64,000 nucleotides of DNA. It comes from a bacterium. Its GTDB lineage: Bacteria > Bdellovibrionota_C > UBA2361 > RFPC01. The position numbers and the translations under genes are program-made. The first letter of the stretch is position 1. The number at the start of each line of letters is the position of its first letter. Positions 18,533 through 27,309 of the stretch are shown here, in pieces. Location: positions 62,001-126,000 of the forward strand of contig JAUIIO010000001.1 in assembly GCA_030431715.1 (NCBI GenBank), given 5' to 3'. The notes beneath the pieces were generated by a model. It searched no databases, was not told where the DNA came from, and saw only the letters and a list, made by a program, of their open reading frames with translations.

Positions 18533-19290
18533 ATATTCTTCTGCTTGGATATGGCCAAATGGGAACACTCCTTGAGACTCTTGGCAAGCGCCGAGGCCAC
18601 GAGATCCGTTCTGTCGATCCGAGTTCAGAACATGCTACCAGCCAACAACTTACAGAAGATCTTTTGAAGTGGGCTGATTGTGCTATTGACTTCAGTACAC
18701 CAGAAGCTGCGTTTGGAAATATTCAGGCTGTAGCTGAATGTAAGCAAGGATGTAATCTGGTGATGGGCTCTACCGGTTGGTATGAGAGAGAGTCTGAGGT
18801 TCGAGAGCTTGTTGAGAGGAACTCGGTAGGCTTTATGTATGCATCGAATTTTTCACTTGGTGTGAATCTTTACTTTCAGATGATACGTAAGGCGGCACGA
18901 ATTATGAATGCATTTGAAAGTTATGATGTTGCCGGAGTTGAGTTCCACCATAACAAGAAGATGGATAGCCCCTCAGGAACTGCTCATTCCATAAGTACTA
19001 TTCTTCTTGATGAGATTGACCGAAAGAAAGTAGCACACTTTGATGCCTTTCACCGTCGTCCCGAATCTGATGAGCTTCATTTCGCAAGCGTACGTAATGG
19101 TTCTTATCCGGGAACGCACGAAGTTATCTTTGATTCTGATGCTGATACTATTGTGCTTAAGCATGTTGCTCGTAATCGAGAAGGGTTTGCTCTGGGAGCT
19201 CTTCTGGCAGCTGAGTGGCTTGCCGGACGTACTGGCTTTTATACAATGGATGACTTTATGAATGAAGTTCTTAAAGGGATACAGGAGTAG
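18529..19290 (+). CDS. dapB: 4-hydroxy-tetrahydrodipicolinate reductase
   Basis: NAD(P)H-dependent second step of the diaminopimelate branch. The nucleotide-binding GYGQMG is at the N-terminus, followed by DFSTPEAAFGN and the catalytic VEFHHNKKMDSPSGTA. At 253 residues it is of standard length. In order it is preceded by lysC (ATGA overlap) and followed by dapA after 3 bases. The HHNKKMDSP variant retains the His and Lys used in catalysis. Confidence 0.95.
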   Translation: MNILLLGYGQMGTLLETLGKRRGHEIRSVDPSSEHATSQQLTEDLLKWADCAIDFSTPEAAFGNIQAVAECKQGCNLVMGSTGWYERESEVRELVERNSVGFMYASNFSLGVNLYFQMIRKAARIMNAFESYDVAGVEFHHNKKMDSPSGTAHSISTILLDEIDRKKVAHFDAFHRRPESDELHFASVRNGSYPGTHEVIFDSDADTIVLKHVARNREGFALGALLAAEWLAGRTGFYTMDDFMNEVLKGIQE

Positions 19291-19293
19291 ACG

Positions 19294-20187
19294 ATGATGA
19301 TATCTCCATTTAAGGAAGGAACGTATACGGCACTTATTACTCCGTTTCATGATGGTGCGATCGATCTTGATGGCTTAAAAAAGAATATTGAGTTTCAAAT
19401 TGAAAGTGGAATAACTGGAATTTTACCGCTCGGTACAACCGGAGAGACGCCAACGTTGCTCTCTTCAGAAAAAGAGAAGGTCTTAAAAGCAAGTCTTGAA
19501 GTGGCGGCTGGAAAAGTTCCGGTTATGGTTGGCACAGGACATTATAGCACGACAGAGACCTGTCATCAGACAAAAATGGCTGAAGAGCTCGGTGCTGATG
19601 GGGCGTTGATAGTAACGCCTTACTACAACAAGCCTACGCAGTCTGGCATTCTTAAGCATTTTGAAGCAGTAACGCAGTGCACACAAATTCCAATTATCGT
19701 TTATAATATTCAGGGAAGAACGGGAGTAAACATTGAAACTTCCACTCTCTGTGCGCTTGCCGAGTTTCCGCAGATTGTTGGTGTGAAAGAAGCTTCTGGA
19801 AATATTTCACAAATTGGTGATGTCGTTGATCGTATTCGTCAGAAGCGACCAGATTTTCAGGTCTACTCTGGTGATGATGCCCTGACTCTTCCAGCGATGG
19901 CTTTAGGAGCGAGTGGAGTCATTTCCGTAGCCTCAAATCTCTACCCTACAGAGATTGGAGAGCTTGTGAGAGCTGCCCTGAGAGGGGACTTTGAGCAGGC
20001 AAGACAGCTTCACTACAAATATTTGTCTCTCTTTAAAGCTCTTTTTCTTGAGTCAAATCCTGCTCCTGTAAAGTACGCCATGAAGAGTCTGGGGATGGCT
20101 GCTGGGGAATGTCGCCTTCCGCTTTGTTCTGAACTCTCAGAGTCTACACAACGCGCGCTTAAGGCTGCTATCGCTCAATTAGCCTGA
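19294..20187 (+). CDS. dapA: 4-hydroxy-tetrahydrodipicolinate synthase
   Basis: Condenses pyruvate with aspartate semialdehyde. It is a class I aldolase barrel of 297 residues: GTYTALITPFHDGAID, GTTGETPTL, TPYYNKPTQSG, the catalytic tyrosine in IIVYNIQGRTGVN, and the Schiff-base lysine in GVKEASGNI. AGGAG 6 bases before ATG 19294 supports this start over the adjacent ATG at 19297. It precedes dapF, which seems to have its own promoter. Confidence 0.97.
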   Translation: MMISPFKEGTYTALITPFHDGAIDLDGLKKNIEFQIESGITGILPLGTTGETPTLLSSEKEKVLKASLEVAAGKVPVMVGTGHYSTTETCHQTKMAEELGADGALIVTPYYNKPTQSGILKHFEAVTQCTQIPIIVYNIQGRTGVNIETSTLCALAEFPQIVGVKEASGNISQIGDVVDRIRQKRPDFQVYSGDDALTLPAMALGASGVISVASNLYPTEIGELVRAALRGDFEQARQLHYKYLSLFKALFLESNPAPVKYAMKSLGMAAGECRLPLCSELSESTQRALKAAIAQLA

Positions 20188-20189
20188 TG

Positions 20190-20217
20190 TTGCCTTTCGA
20201 GGCGAGAGTTATATAAT
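20190..20217 (+). promoter_or_regulatory. Candidate dapF promoter with leaderless start
   Basis: TTGCCT at 20190-20195 and a perfect TATAAT at 20212-20217, spacing 16. The dapF ATG follows only 8 bases after the -10 box and no Shine-Dalgarno is present, so the transcript would begin at or next to the start codon. Confidence 0.6.
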
Positions 20218-20225
20218 GAAATCCC

Positions 20226-21083
20226 ATGAAGCATTCTTTACATTTTTCAAAAATGCATGGGGCAGGCAATGATTACATCTATATCGATTGCCTTGAGCAA
20301 GAAATTCCTGTTTCTGCCGCAGAATTAAGTAAGAAGCTTTCAGACAGACATTTCGGTGTAGGCAGTGATGGACTGGTGCTCATCCTTCCTTCAGAAAAGG
20401 CAGACTTCCGTATGCTAATGTACAATGCAGACGGATCGCTTGGTGCAATGTGCGGAAATGCTCTGCGTTGTATCGGGAAATTTGTTTATGATCGCGGGCG
20501 CACCAGCTCCACGGAGCTCTCTATTGAGACTTCGAGTGGTCTGAGATTTATTGAGCTTACCGCTCAGAACGGGGTCGTGCAATCAATTCGAGTAGATATG
20601 GGGGAGCCGATCTTTGAACCCTCTCAGGTGCCGGTTACTCTCACGTACGATCAGGTAGTACAGGTGCCCGTGGAGTTTGCGGGTGAAAGCCTGCAGTTGA
20701 CTGCTCTGTCGATGGGGAATCCACATGCTGTATTTTTTGTGCCAGAAATAACGGATCGGCATATCTTCTCTCTCGGACCTGTAATAGAGAAGCACGAGTT
20801 TTTTCCGGATCGTACGAATGTAGAATTCGTAAAGATTTTGAATAAGAACAGAGCACAGATGCGTGTATGGGAGCGTGGCTCAGGTGAGACGATGGCCTGT
20901 GGATCAGGAGCCTGTGCTGTAGCTGTTGCTGGAAGCATAGCAGGTCTTCTTGAGTCTGAATCTCACATCGAGCTTCCGGGGGGAACGCTCCACATTGAAT
21001 GGAACGACGATAATCACGTCTATATGAGTGGTGAAGCAGCGTTTACTTTTGAGGGGAAAGTAGATCTTCAGAACTTCTTTTAG
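20226..21083 (+). CDS. dapF: Diaminopimelate epimerase
   Basis: Converts LL- to meso-diaminopimelate, used in peptidoglycan and lysine synthesis. The two catalytic cysteines are in MCGNALRCIGKF and ACGSGACAVAVAG, and the N-terminal HGAGNDYIYID is conserved. It has 285 residues. Presence of dapF implies a route through LL-DAP, although dapD/dapE or dapL are not in the window. It converges with the VWA lipoprotein, 20 bases apart, with no clear terminator between. Confidence 0.96.
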   Translation: MKHSLHFSKMHGAGNDYIYIDCLEQEIPVSAAELSKKLSDRHFGVGSDGLVLILPSEKADFRMLMYNADGSLGAMCGNALRCIGKFVYDRGRTSSTELSIETSSGLRFIELTAQNGVVQSIRVDMGEPIFEPSQVPVTLTYDQVVQVPVEFAGESLQLTALSMGNPHAVFFVPEITDRHIFSLGPVIEKHEFFPDRTNVEFVKILNKNRAQMRVWERGSGETMACGSGACAVAVAGSIAGLLESESHIELPGGTLHIEWNDDNHVYMSGEAAFTFEGKVDLQNFF

Positions 21084-21103
21084 CGCTCTTTGTCTTGGTC
21101 GCG

Positions 21104-22615
21104 TTACAACGCATATTTATCGATAAATTTTTCAATCTCATATCCACTGGTGTTGATAAATATACCAGCTGAGGCTTCTGTTAGGGATTTGAGTTTTTCG
21201 AGTTCTACCTTATCGCCGGGAAGGGCCAGGACGATAAGCTTAATGTTTGATTTCTCAGAGCGAGTTTTGACAAGGTGCTTGACGGACTCGTAGCTCATGC
21301 GTGAATTGGTATCTCCACCATCTGATATGACTAATACGATTTTTCGCGCATCAGGGTTTAGAGGGGTTTTGAAATTTTCACTAAGAAACTGATCGTATGC
21401 GAGGCGTAGCGCGTCATACAGGGAGCTTCCTCCCAGTGGGTAAAGTTCATCTGTGACTTTGGTGAGCTTTTGAGCATCTGTTGTGAAGTCAAAATCGAGT
21501 TCGGGCTCAGTGGTGATAGTAATGAGTGAAGTCTCTTCTCTCTCGTTTCTTTTGGCAAAGAGATATCGTAGTGCTCGTTGGGCTGAAGAGAGATGTACCG
21601 GATCGATACTTCCAGACCTATCTACAACTACAGCAAGGCTTGATTGACGGTGAAACTTTTTCCAGTCTTCGTCAAGTGTCTGGAGTTGGGATGGGGAGAG
21701 TGAGGGGGCATCTTTTGTCTGATCCTCTGAGGAGAGCTCTTGAAATCCAAGTCCTTGAGCTTTCTTAAGAGAGGCTTGTGATTTGAACCATTCCACAAGC
21801 TTTGTTGCCGCGTATTTCCGCGCCGGAGTTACCCAATCTCCTGTGGAATGACATATTTGATATGTCATTTGAAGGTTTCCTTGCGGAGGCGAAAGACGAG
21901 TGAGTTTGTTCTTCTGGGCAAAGGTATTGAAGTCTGACTCTGCTACAGCAGATATTGCGAGAGCATTCTGAGTGAGAACTTGGCTGGCAAGTAGCTCCTC
22001 TGCATTGGGAGCGTAGAGCTCAATAAGCGACTCTGCTTGTTTATATCCTTCACCGGTCAACGCCTCGGGGCCGTTAATGGCAAGTAGCATTTGAGCCGTT
22101 GAAAAGATCCCGGAAGATTCGACTCCAGGAACAAGATGAGAAAGTTTGATACCGAAGGCTGGAGCAGATTGTGCGAGTGGAAAGAGTTTTCCCGCTGCAG
22201 GAGAATTCTCAAGGAGCTCTTTTTGAGCTACAAGAGTTATCGAATCACGGAAGAGTGATGTACACTGTTCATGTCGAGCGCCAAGATTTTCAAGATGATT
22301 ATTTGCCCAGTTCACATAAACTTCAGATGAAGTTAGCCATAAATCTGCTTTAATCTTTCCTTCAGCAACAGACTTCATTCCTTGAAGAGGTTCAGCCGTG
22401 AAGAGGGAAAGTAAGATCTTTTGACCATCAGGAAGAGCTGGGCCAGACTGCTGAAAAGAAGTCGTTAGTGGTTTGACGTAGTCCTGAAGCGAAGAGTCGT
22501 ACAGCATGGAGAACTCCAATGCCGGCTTACTTTCACCAGGTTTCTTCTGAACTTTTTCCTCACAGCCAGTACATATAAGGGTGAGAATGGGTAAGAGTAT
22601 AAATATGAATTTCAT
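21104..22615 (-). CDS. Lipoprotein with solute-binding-like and von Willebrand factor A domains
   Basis: The N-terminus is a lipoprotein signal (hydrophobic core then CTGC, Cys18 as the likely lipid site; the -3 position is unusual). Residues of about 35-300 resemble a periplasmic extracellular solute-binding fold (LWLTSSEVYVNWANNHLE, LARKYAATKLVEWF-like helices). The last 170 residues form a VWA domain with the metal-ion site DRSGSID near residue 331 and DGGDTNS later. The domain pairing suggests an envelope-anchored binding or assembly protein; the ligand is unknown. Its ATG overlaps the lpxD stop by 4 bases, so the two are co-translated. Confidence 0.8.
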   Translation of the reverse strand: MKFIFILLPILTLICTGCEEKVQKKPGESKPALEFSMLYDSSLQDYVKPLTTSFQQSGPALPDGQKILLSLFTAEPLQGMKSVAEGKIKADLWLTSSEVYVNWANNHLENLGARHEQCTSLFRDSITLVAQKELLENSPAAGKLFPLAQSAPAFGIKLSHLVPGVESSGIFSTAQMLLAINGPEALTGEGYKQAESLIELYAPNAEELLASQVLTQNALAISAVAESDFNTFAQKNKLTRLSPPQGNLQMTYQICHSTGDWVTPARKYAATKLVEWFKSQASLKKAQGLGFQELSSEDQTKDAPSLSPSQLQTLDEDWKKFHRQSSLAVVVDRSGSIDPVHLSSAQRALRYLFAKRNEREETSLITITTEPELDFDFTTDAQKLTKVTDELYPLGGSSLYDALRLAYDQFLSENFKTPLNPDARKIVLVISDGGDTNSRMSYESVKHLVKTRSEKSNIKLIVLALPGDKVELEKLKSLTEASAGIFINTSGYEIEKFIDKYAL

Positions 22616-23661
22616 GTGTTTTTGTTTTTCTTAATGAGTGATCGGATATCTCTTATGAGTTCAGGAAGAACTGAGACGGCAGCGCGCTGGCGTTTCCACT
22701 TTGTCGCTGGTACGGCAGGAAAGCCCATGTAGTCTCCTTTGTCGAGGATTGAGCCTGTCACACCTGATTTCCCTCCGAAGCGCGAGCCATCCACAATCTG
22801 CACATGGTCGGCAACACCGCTGCTTCCTCCAATGGTAACTTGATTTCCTATCTTGGTACTTCCTCCAACACCGGTGAGAGCGCAGAGGATGGAATACATG
22901 CCGATAGCTGCGTTGTGGCCTATTTGTACGAGGTTATCAATTTTTGTACTTAGGCCTATTGATGTGGTTCCAAGCGTTGCTCGGTCAATACATGCATTTG
23001 CTCCAACATCAACACGATCTTGAAGGTGAACGATTCCAACCTGTGGAACCCTTTCGAGGCCAAGCTCAGGATCTGGAAAATATCCGAAACCATCAGCACC
23101 AATTATGGCACCATTTTGTATTACAGAGCCTGCCCCGATTCGACATCTTTCTCGTACCACTGCGTGTGAGTGTATCGTTGTATTTTTTCCGATTGAGCAC
23201 TCGGGATAGAGCACAACGTGAGGATGAAGAATTACTCCACTCTCAACAACGGCTCCTTTCTCTACCACGCAAAATGGTCCCACTGAAGCGTCTTGCGCTA
23301 TCCGGGCTTCGGGATGAACAGATGCGAGTTCACTAATTCCCTGAGGTCGTGAGTGGGGGGGGAAGAAGAGTGGAAGCGTCCGTGATACCGCTTTAAGAGG
23401 ATGTTCAACAAGAATGAGCGGATAGGAGAGCTCCTCAGATATATTCTGCTCGATCTCAACTGGAACTATGAGTGCGGCCAACCGGGTGGTCTTAAGCCCC
23501 TCTGGTAGTCGGCTAAGCGAGTTTGATGTAAGAAATGCAATGTGATCTTCTAACGGCTCATCTAGTGAGCAGAAGCCCTTAACCTTCTCCGGAGCGGTAC
23601 CCTGAAGCGTTCCTCCCAGACTTTCAAGTATTGTTTTAAATGCTACCGGTTCTGAAGCCAT
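22612..23661 (-). CDS. lpxD: UDP-3-O-acylglucosamine N-acyltransferase
   Basis: Third step of lipid A synthesis: adds the second acyl chain from acyl-ACP. The N-terminal uridine-binding domain spans about 1-100, followed by a left-handed beta helix of hexapeptide repeats (VHPEARIAQDASVGPF, IGAGSVIQNGAIIG) and the catalytic histidine in QIGHNAAIG. At 349 residues it has normal length. Its presence implies lipopolysaccharide. It sits outside the common bamA-skp-lpxD-fabZ-lpxA cluster and is coupled to the VWA lipoprotein gene. Confidence 0.95.
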   Translation of the reverse strand: MASEPVAFKTILESLGGTLQGTAPEKVKGFCSLDEPLEDHIAFLTSNSLSRLPEGLKTTRLAALIVPVEIEQNISEELSYPLILVEHPLKAVSRTLPLFFPPHSRPQGISELASVHPEARIAQDASVGPFCVVEKGAVVESGVILHPHVVLYPECSIGKNTTIHSHAVVRERCRIGAGSVIQNGAIIGADGFGYFPDPELGLERVPQVGIVHLQDRVDVGANACIDRATLGTTSIGLSTKIDNLVQIGHNAAIGMYSILCALTGVGGSTKIGNQVTIGGSSGVADHVQIVDGSRFGGKSGVTGSILDKGDYMGFPAVPATKWKRQRAAVSVLPELIRDIRSLIKKNKNT

Positions 23662-23755
23662 AGGTTTGAATTCTCTATACGTTTTTAGTGGTGGAACATC
23701 CGTCTTGCACCGCTTAGAACACTAGCATGTGCTCCTAGTTCTCGGCAATGAGAGT

Positions 23756-23785
23756 GTGCAGGAGGAGGTGCAGGGTGAGGATTAA
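23756..23785 (+). repeat. Degenerate hexamer array (copy upstream of lpxD)
   Basis: Five in-phase hexamers: GTGCAG, GAGGAG, GTGCAG, GGTGAG, GATTAA. These use the same vocabulary as the large arrays at 36295-36576 and the tatA/B array at 26131-26166. Confidence 0.65.
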
Positions 23786-23851
23786 TGTTTGCGTTCACTG
23801 TACAGCCGCATTCGCGGAAAAAATTCAGGCTTACTGAAAAAACTGGAAATA

Positions 23852-23922
23852 ACACAGGAGATAGCGGAGTAAAGGGAGATGAAGACTTCTTCTTCCTCCG
23901 TGTTCTCCGCGAGCTCCTATGT
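23852..23922. repeat. Hairpin repeat (family A, diverged copy 2)
   Basis: Left arm starts ACACAGGAGATAGCGGAG at 23852; right arm ends CTCCGCGAGCTCCTATGT at 23922. Arms pair imperfectly (about three quarters of positions). The right arm closely matches the right arm of the copy at 1841-1911. Confidence 0.75.
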
Positions 23923-24008
23923 ATATTTATTTCAAAAGGATCTTGAACTTCAAGTATTTATCCAATGAGGTGAACGTTTACGGATTAGGATGAAGATGGA
24001 AGTAAAAC

Positions 24009-24037
24009 GGCGCTTATACAAGAATTGTATAAGCGCC
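24009..24037 (-). terminator. Hairpin, possible terminator for the HDOD-like gene
   Basis: GGCGCTTATACAA (24009-24021) and TTGTATAAGCGCC (24025-24037) form a perfect 13-bp stem with a 3-base loop. On the minus strand it is followed by GTTTTAC, a short T-run. It lies 230 bases beyond the stop of the gene at 24269, so its role as that gene's terminator is uncertain. Confidence 0.5.
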
Positions 24038-24268
24038 CCAGTCGTATAGCGAAATCATTACACAGCTCTCAGTGAAGCAATCGGGAAGCTAAAGAAATAT
24101 GGGGAGGGAATAGTTGCTTCATTGTTGTGTTAATCTCGCTATAATATAAGGATCGGTCGGATAGCGAGATCTGTCAATAAAACACCGTTTGATATATTAA
24201 AAATCCCAATTTTACCTGCGTAAAACAATTAGAATTAGGTAAATGTGGCAGTGTTTCGGGGGTGAGAA

Positions 24269-25213
24269 TCAGGGCAGATTCAGTGCTTCTCGTGTTTCTT
24301 CGTAGCCGGGCTGGGGGAGGTGCCAAGTCCACTCAGAAGAGTTTTTTCTGACCTTTGATATTTCTGTATGAAGAACTTCAAGGTTGAGATTGCGTTCCTT
24401 CCCGGTACCTGGTTTTACCTCAGAGAAGTAGTTTCTAATGCGGACTTCACCGGGGTAGTTCCGGCCAAGGTGAAGGGAGGTGATCCACTTGCATGCCGCC
24501 TCCCAGTTTCTGATCTCTTCGCGCTTACTAATCTCCTCACTTTTTAAGTGAATCATGCCAAATGCTGCTCCCAGCGCGATATCTGGTCCAAACCCAAGCT
24601 GTTGGAGTAAGGCGGCAGCGATCTGATAGCGCTCGCAGCCAAAGATCTCAACTTCGAGTTCCCGGTCGGCTCCCTTCTTTTGACGTCTTGCATTGATGTA
24701 TTTCTTAAATTTATCGGCGTCATTTGCCATTAGAATTGCAAGGGTTGCATGGGGTATATATCCCATAAGCGCCCCCCCTTCGATGCCTACTTGGTGAATT
24801 TTTGCTCCGAATCTATAGCCTATTTCAACACCAGTTATCATCTCCTGAAAGAGAGATTTCCATCCAACCGGGGTCTTCTTCTTTGCAAGTACTTTTCGTG
24901 AAACAAAATTGATAGCAAGTACTACAGCAGATAAACGTACTCCAAGTCCAAAGAGAGCTTGTTCCATTGCGCGTGATTTAGATTCGCAGTTTTCGAGCGA
25001 TACATTCGCTGCGCTTATGAGACATTTTGGATTGAGTCTAGAAAAACCAACAACCTTAAAATATTCCTGAACGTCCGCCTCTCCTGACCAGCCGCCACGA
25101 AAGAGTCTTGAAACATGTGTCGGGATGTCTATCGTCTTTCGGACAATACTGTATGCCTCGTACCAGCTCGGATCTTTGTCGGCGATGGTATCAATGTAGT
25201 CTAATAGATTCAT
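24269..25213 (-). CDS. HDOD-like domain protein
   Basis: A 314-residue soluble protein. The central part follows the HDOD pattern: a helix with AMEQALFGLGVRLSAVVLAI (matching the usual I..A..LLG...), then SLFQEMITGVEIGYRFG, an EGGALMGYIPHATLAILMAN segment where HDOD proteins have GLLHDIG, and EVEIFGCERYQIAAALLQQ (usual E...G..H..VGA.LL..W). Metal-binding HD residues are absent, as usual in HDOD. Such proteins act in signalling or regulation; the exact role is unknown. The N-terminal 60 and C-terminal 60 residues match nothing I know. Confidence 0.6.
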   Translation of the reverse strand: MNLLDYIDTIADKDPSWYEAYSIVRKTIDIPTHVSRLFRGGWSGEADVQEYFKVVGFSRLNPKCLISAANVSLENCESKSRAMEQALFGLGVRLSAVVLAINFVSRKVLAKKKTPVGWKSLFQEMITGVEIGYRFGAKIHQVGIEGGALMGYIPHATLAILMANDADKFKKYINARRQKKGADRELEVEIFGCERYQIAAALLQQLGFGPDIALGAAFGMIHLKSEEISKREEIRNWEAACKWITSLHLGRNYPGEVRIRNYFSEVKPGTGKERNLNLEVLHTEISKVRKNSSEWTWHLPQPGYEETREALNLP

Positions 25214-25346
25214 TGCTCGTCAATTTCTGTGTGTGTTCAATCCCCTTTGCGGGTACGAATCAGCACAAATTGAATCGGCAGTTTGGAGAGATAACTTTAT
25301 GTAGGAAAACCAGAAGGTTAGTAGAAAATCACTTTTACTGGGCTTC

Positions 25347-26102
25347 TCAGGAGTTCTTCCCAGTATATCTGACAATCAAAATACTTAATGAATAGAGTAA
25401 GATAAGAGGGCCAGCCATAAGAAACTGAGTGAGGATGTCAGGTGGGGTAAGAATTGCGGAGAGAATAAAAATGGTTACTACGGCGTACCTGAAGCCTGAG
25501 ATCAAGAGAGCACTAGAGATAAGCCCAAGACGACCGAGGAGAAAGGCAAGTACAGGAGTTTCAAAAACAACACCAAAGCCTAGAAGCGCTTTTATGAGAA
25601 GGCTCATATATTCACTGATCTTAATTGTTGGTGTTACGTGTCCGAGGGCGAGATATTGGTCTTTAAAAAAATCAAATGCAAATGGAAGAACAAGCTTGTA
25701 GCAGAACCATACTCCCGTGAGAAAGAGCGCACTGGTTGTGAATACAAAAGGCATCGCATATTTTTTTTCATGATCAAGAAGTCCGGGCGCGATAAATAAC
25801 CAAGCCTGATGAAAGATTACAGGGATAGAGATAATAGTCCCACAGAGAGCTGAGAGCTTCAGTCTGAGAATAAATGCCTCAGCCGGGCCAGTACCTATAA
25901 GAATATCATCGGCAAATGCGGCAAAAAACGGCGCAGAAATAACATCAAAAAGCTCTACAGAATAAACAAAGGCGGCTATTGCAAAAACGCTAATCGAGGC
26001 AACAATAATACCGAGGCGTAGCCTGAGCTCTGATAGGTGGTCAAGAAAGTGCATCTCTTCACCTTCTTCGTCCTCATGTTCCAGCTGATCTTCAGTTACC
26101 AT
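25347..26102 (-). CDS. tatC: Sec-independent protein translocase TatC
   Basis: Core subunit of the twin-arginine translocase, which recognises RR signal peptides. Conserved cytoplasmic start HFLDHLSELRLRLG, then FIAPGLLDHEKKYAMPF, and six hydrophobic helices. I place the start at ATG 26102 (MVTEDQLEHEDEEG), 7 bases after the tatA/B stop. An upstream in-frame ATG at 26186 would add 28 residues containing (SR)n read from the hexamer repeat, which is implausible. The product is then 251 residues. The N-terminus is unusually acidic. Confidence 0.93.
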   Translation of the reverse strand: MVTEDQLEHEDEEGEEMHFLDHLSELRLRLGIIVASISVFAIAAFVYSVELFDVISAPFFAAFADDILIGTGPAEAFILRLKLSALCGTIISIPVIFHQAWLFIAPGLLDHEKKYAMPFVFTTSALFLTGVWFCYKLVLPFAFDFFKDQYLALGHVTPTIKISEYMSLLIKALLGFGVVFETPVLAFLLGRLGLISSALLISGFRYAVVTIFILSAILTPPDILTQFLMAGPLILLYSLSILIVRYTGKNS

Positions 26103-26109
26103 CTTGTTC

Positions 26110-26445
<336 letters not shown>

Positions 26446-26523
26446 GGTTAAAACCTCTTACGTTAAAGACGGTGCTCCAAACAGAAGACCTGTAGAGTAT
26501 ATCGTTTAATGCTCGAAATGTCT

Positions 26524-27210
26524 TTAGGAAGCTCTTAATTCAACCAAGTGCTGATAGGCGCAGGGGCCAGGGAGCAACTGAGCAAAGAACATTCGAAAGG
26601 AGCAAAAAAGGCTAAAGAGCGAGGTCTCGCTTATCCATTCTGGGACGACAAACTCAGCAGGTGAGATTGAGGAGGAAATGGACAGAAGCTTAAGCTCCGG
26701 TACAGACTCAATGAGCTCAAAAACCCGTTTGCGTGTAAAAAATTGAAAATGTGTTTTATCGAGGATACCCCGGTTTGTGTAGTGAAACATGCCAAAGAGA
26801 AGTTGTAGCCGAATAGACCAGTGAGCGATATTCGGAAGGGAAATAAGTACTCGTCCTTCAGAGGAAACATGCTCACTGACTACTTTAAGGTATGAGAAGG
26901 GATCGGTCATGTGTTCTAAAACATCAAGTAAGAGTATGAGATCAAACTTCTCCCCACGGAAGGCTGAAATGTCAGCCTCAACTCTCTTATACAGAGGCGC
27001 AACATGCTCCCTCGCGTCTTGGTCTATTTCAACGGCGTAAAGCGACTCAATGCCATGTTCTTTAAGCATGTTTGCTGAGATTCCGCTTCCAGGTCCGATA
27101 TCTAATACACGTGTTTCAGGTGGTAAACCGGCAAAGAGGGAGTTGGCCCAGCTATGACTGGAGCCGCGGCGAGTTTTGGCGAGATATCTCTCCTGTGGAG
27201 CTTTTTGCAT
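26524..27210 (-). CDS. Class I SAM-dependent methyltransferase
   Basis: A 228-residue protein with SAM motif I VLDIGPGSGISANML, the acidic loop AVEIDQDA, and LILLLDVLEHMTDPFSYL typical of the Methyltransf_23/UbiG-like group. The C-terminal 70 residues (NRGILDKTHFQFFTRKRV) match methyltransferases found in polysaccharide clusters. Substrate unknown. It diverges from murC across a 99-base gap that should hold both promoters. Confidence 0.85.
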   Translation of the reverse strand: MQKAPQERYLAKTRRGSSHSWANSLFAGLPPETRVLDIGPGSGISANMLKEHGIESLYAVEIDQDAREHVAPLYKRVEADISAFRGEKFDLILLLDVLEHMTDPFSYLKVVSEHVSSEGRVLISLPNIAHWSIRLQLLFGMFHYTNRGILDKTHFQFFTRKRVFELIESVPELKLLSISSSISPAEFVVPEWISETSLFSLFCSFRMFFAQLLPGPCAYQHLVELRAS

Positions 27211-27309
27211 AAAGGCATGTTATAGCTTAACCTGACTCGATGTTAAAGAGGGGCTCCCGGGCACAAGCTCATCCGGAGCCTTTCGAGATTCTCTTAGGAC
27301 AGAAAGCTT

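Larger units (their letters stand above)
23662..24268. other. Repeat-rich intergenic region of 607 bases
   Basis: No credible gene. It contains a five-unit hexamer array (23756-23785), a diverged family A hairpin (23852-23922) and a strong short hairpin (24009-24037), plus the upstream region of lpxD. The rest (24040-24268) is AT-rich with no recognised motif. Confidence 0.7.
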
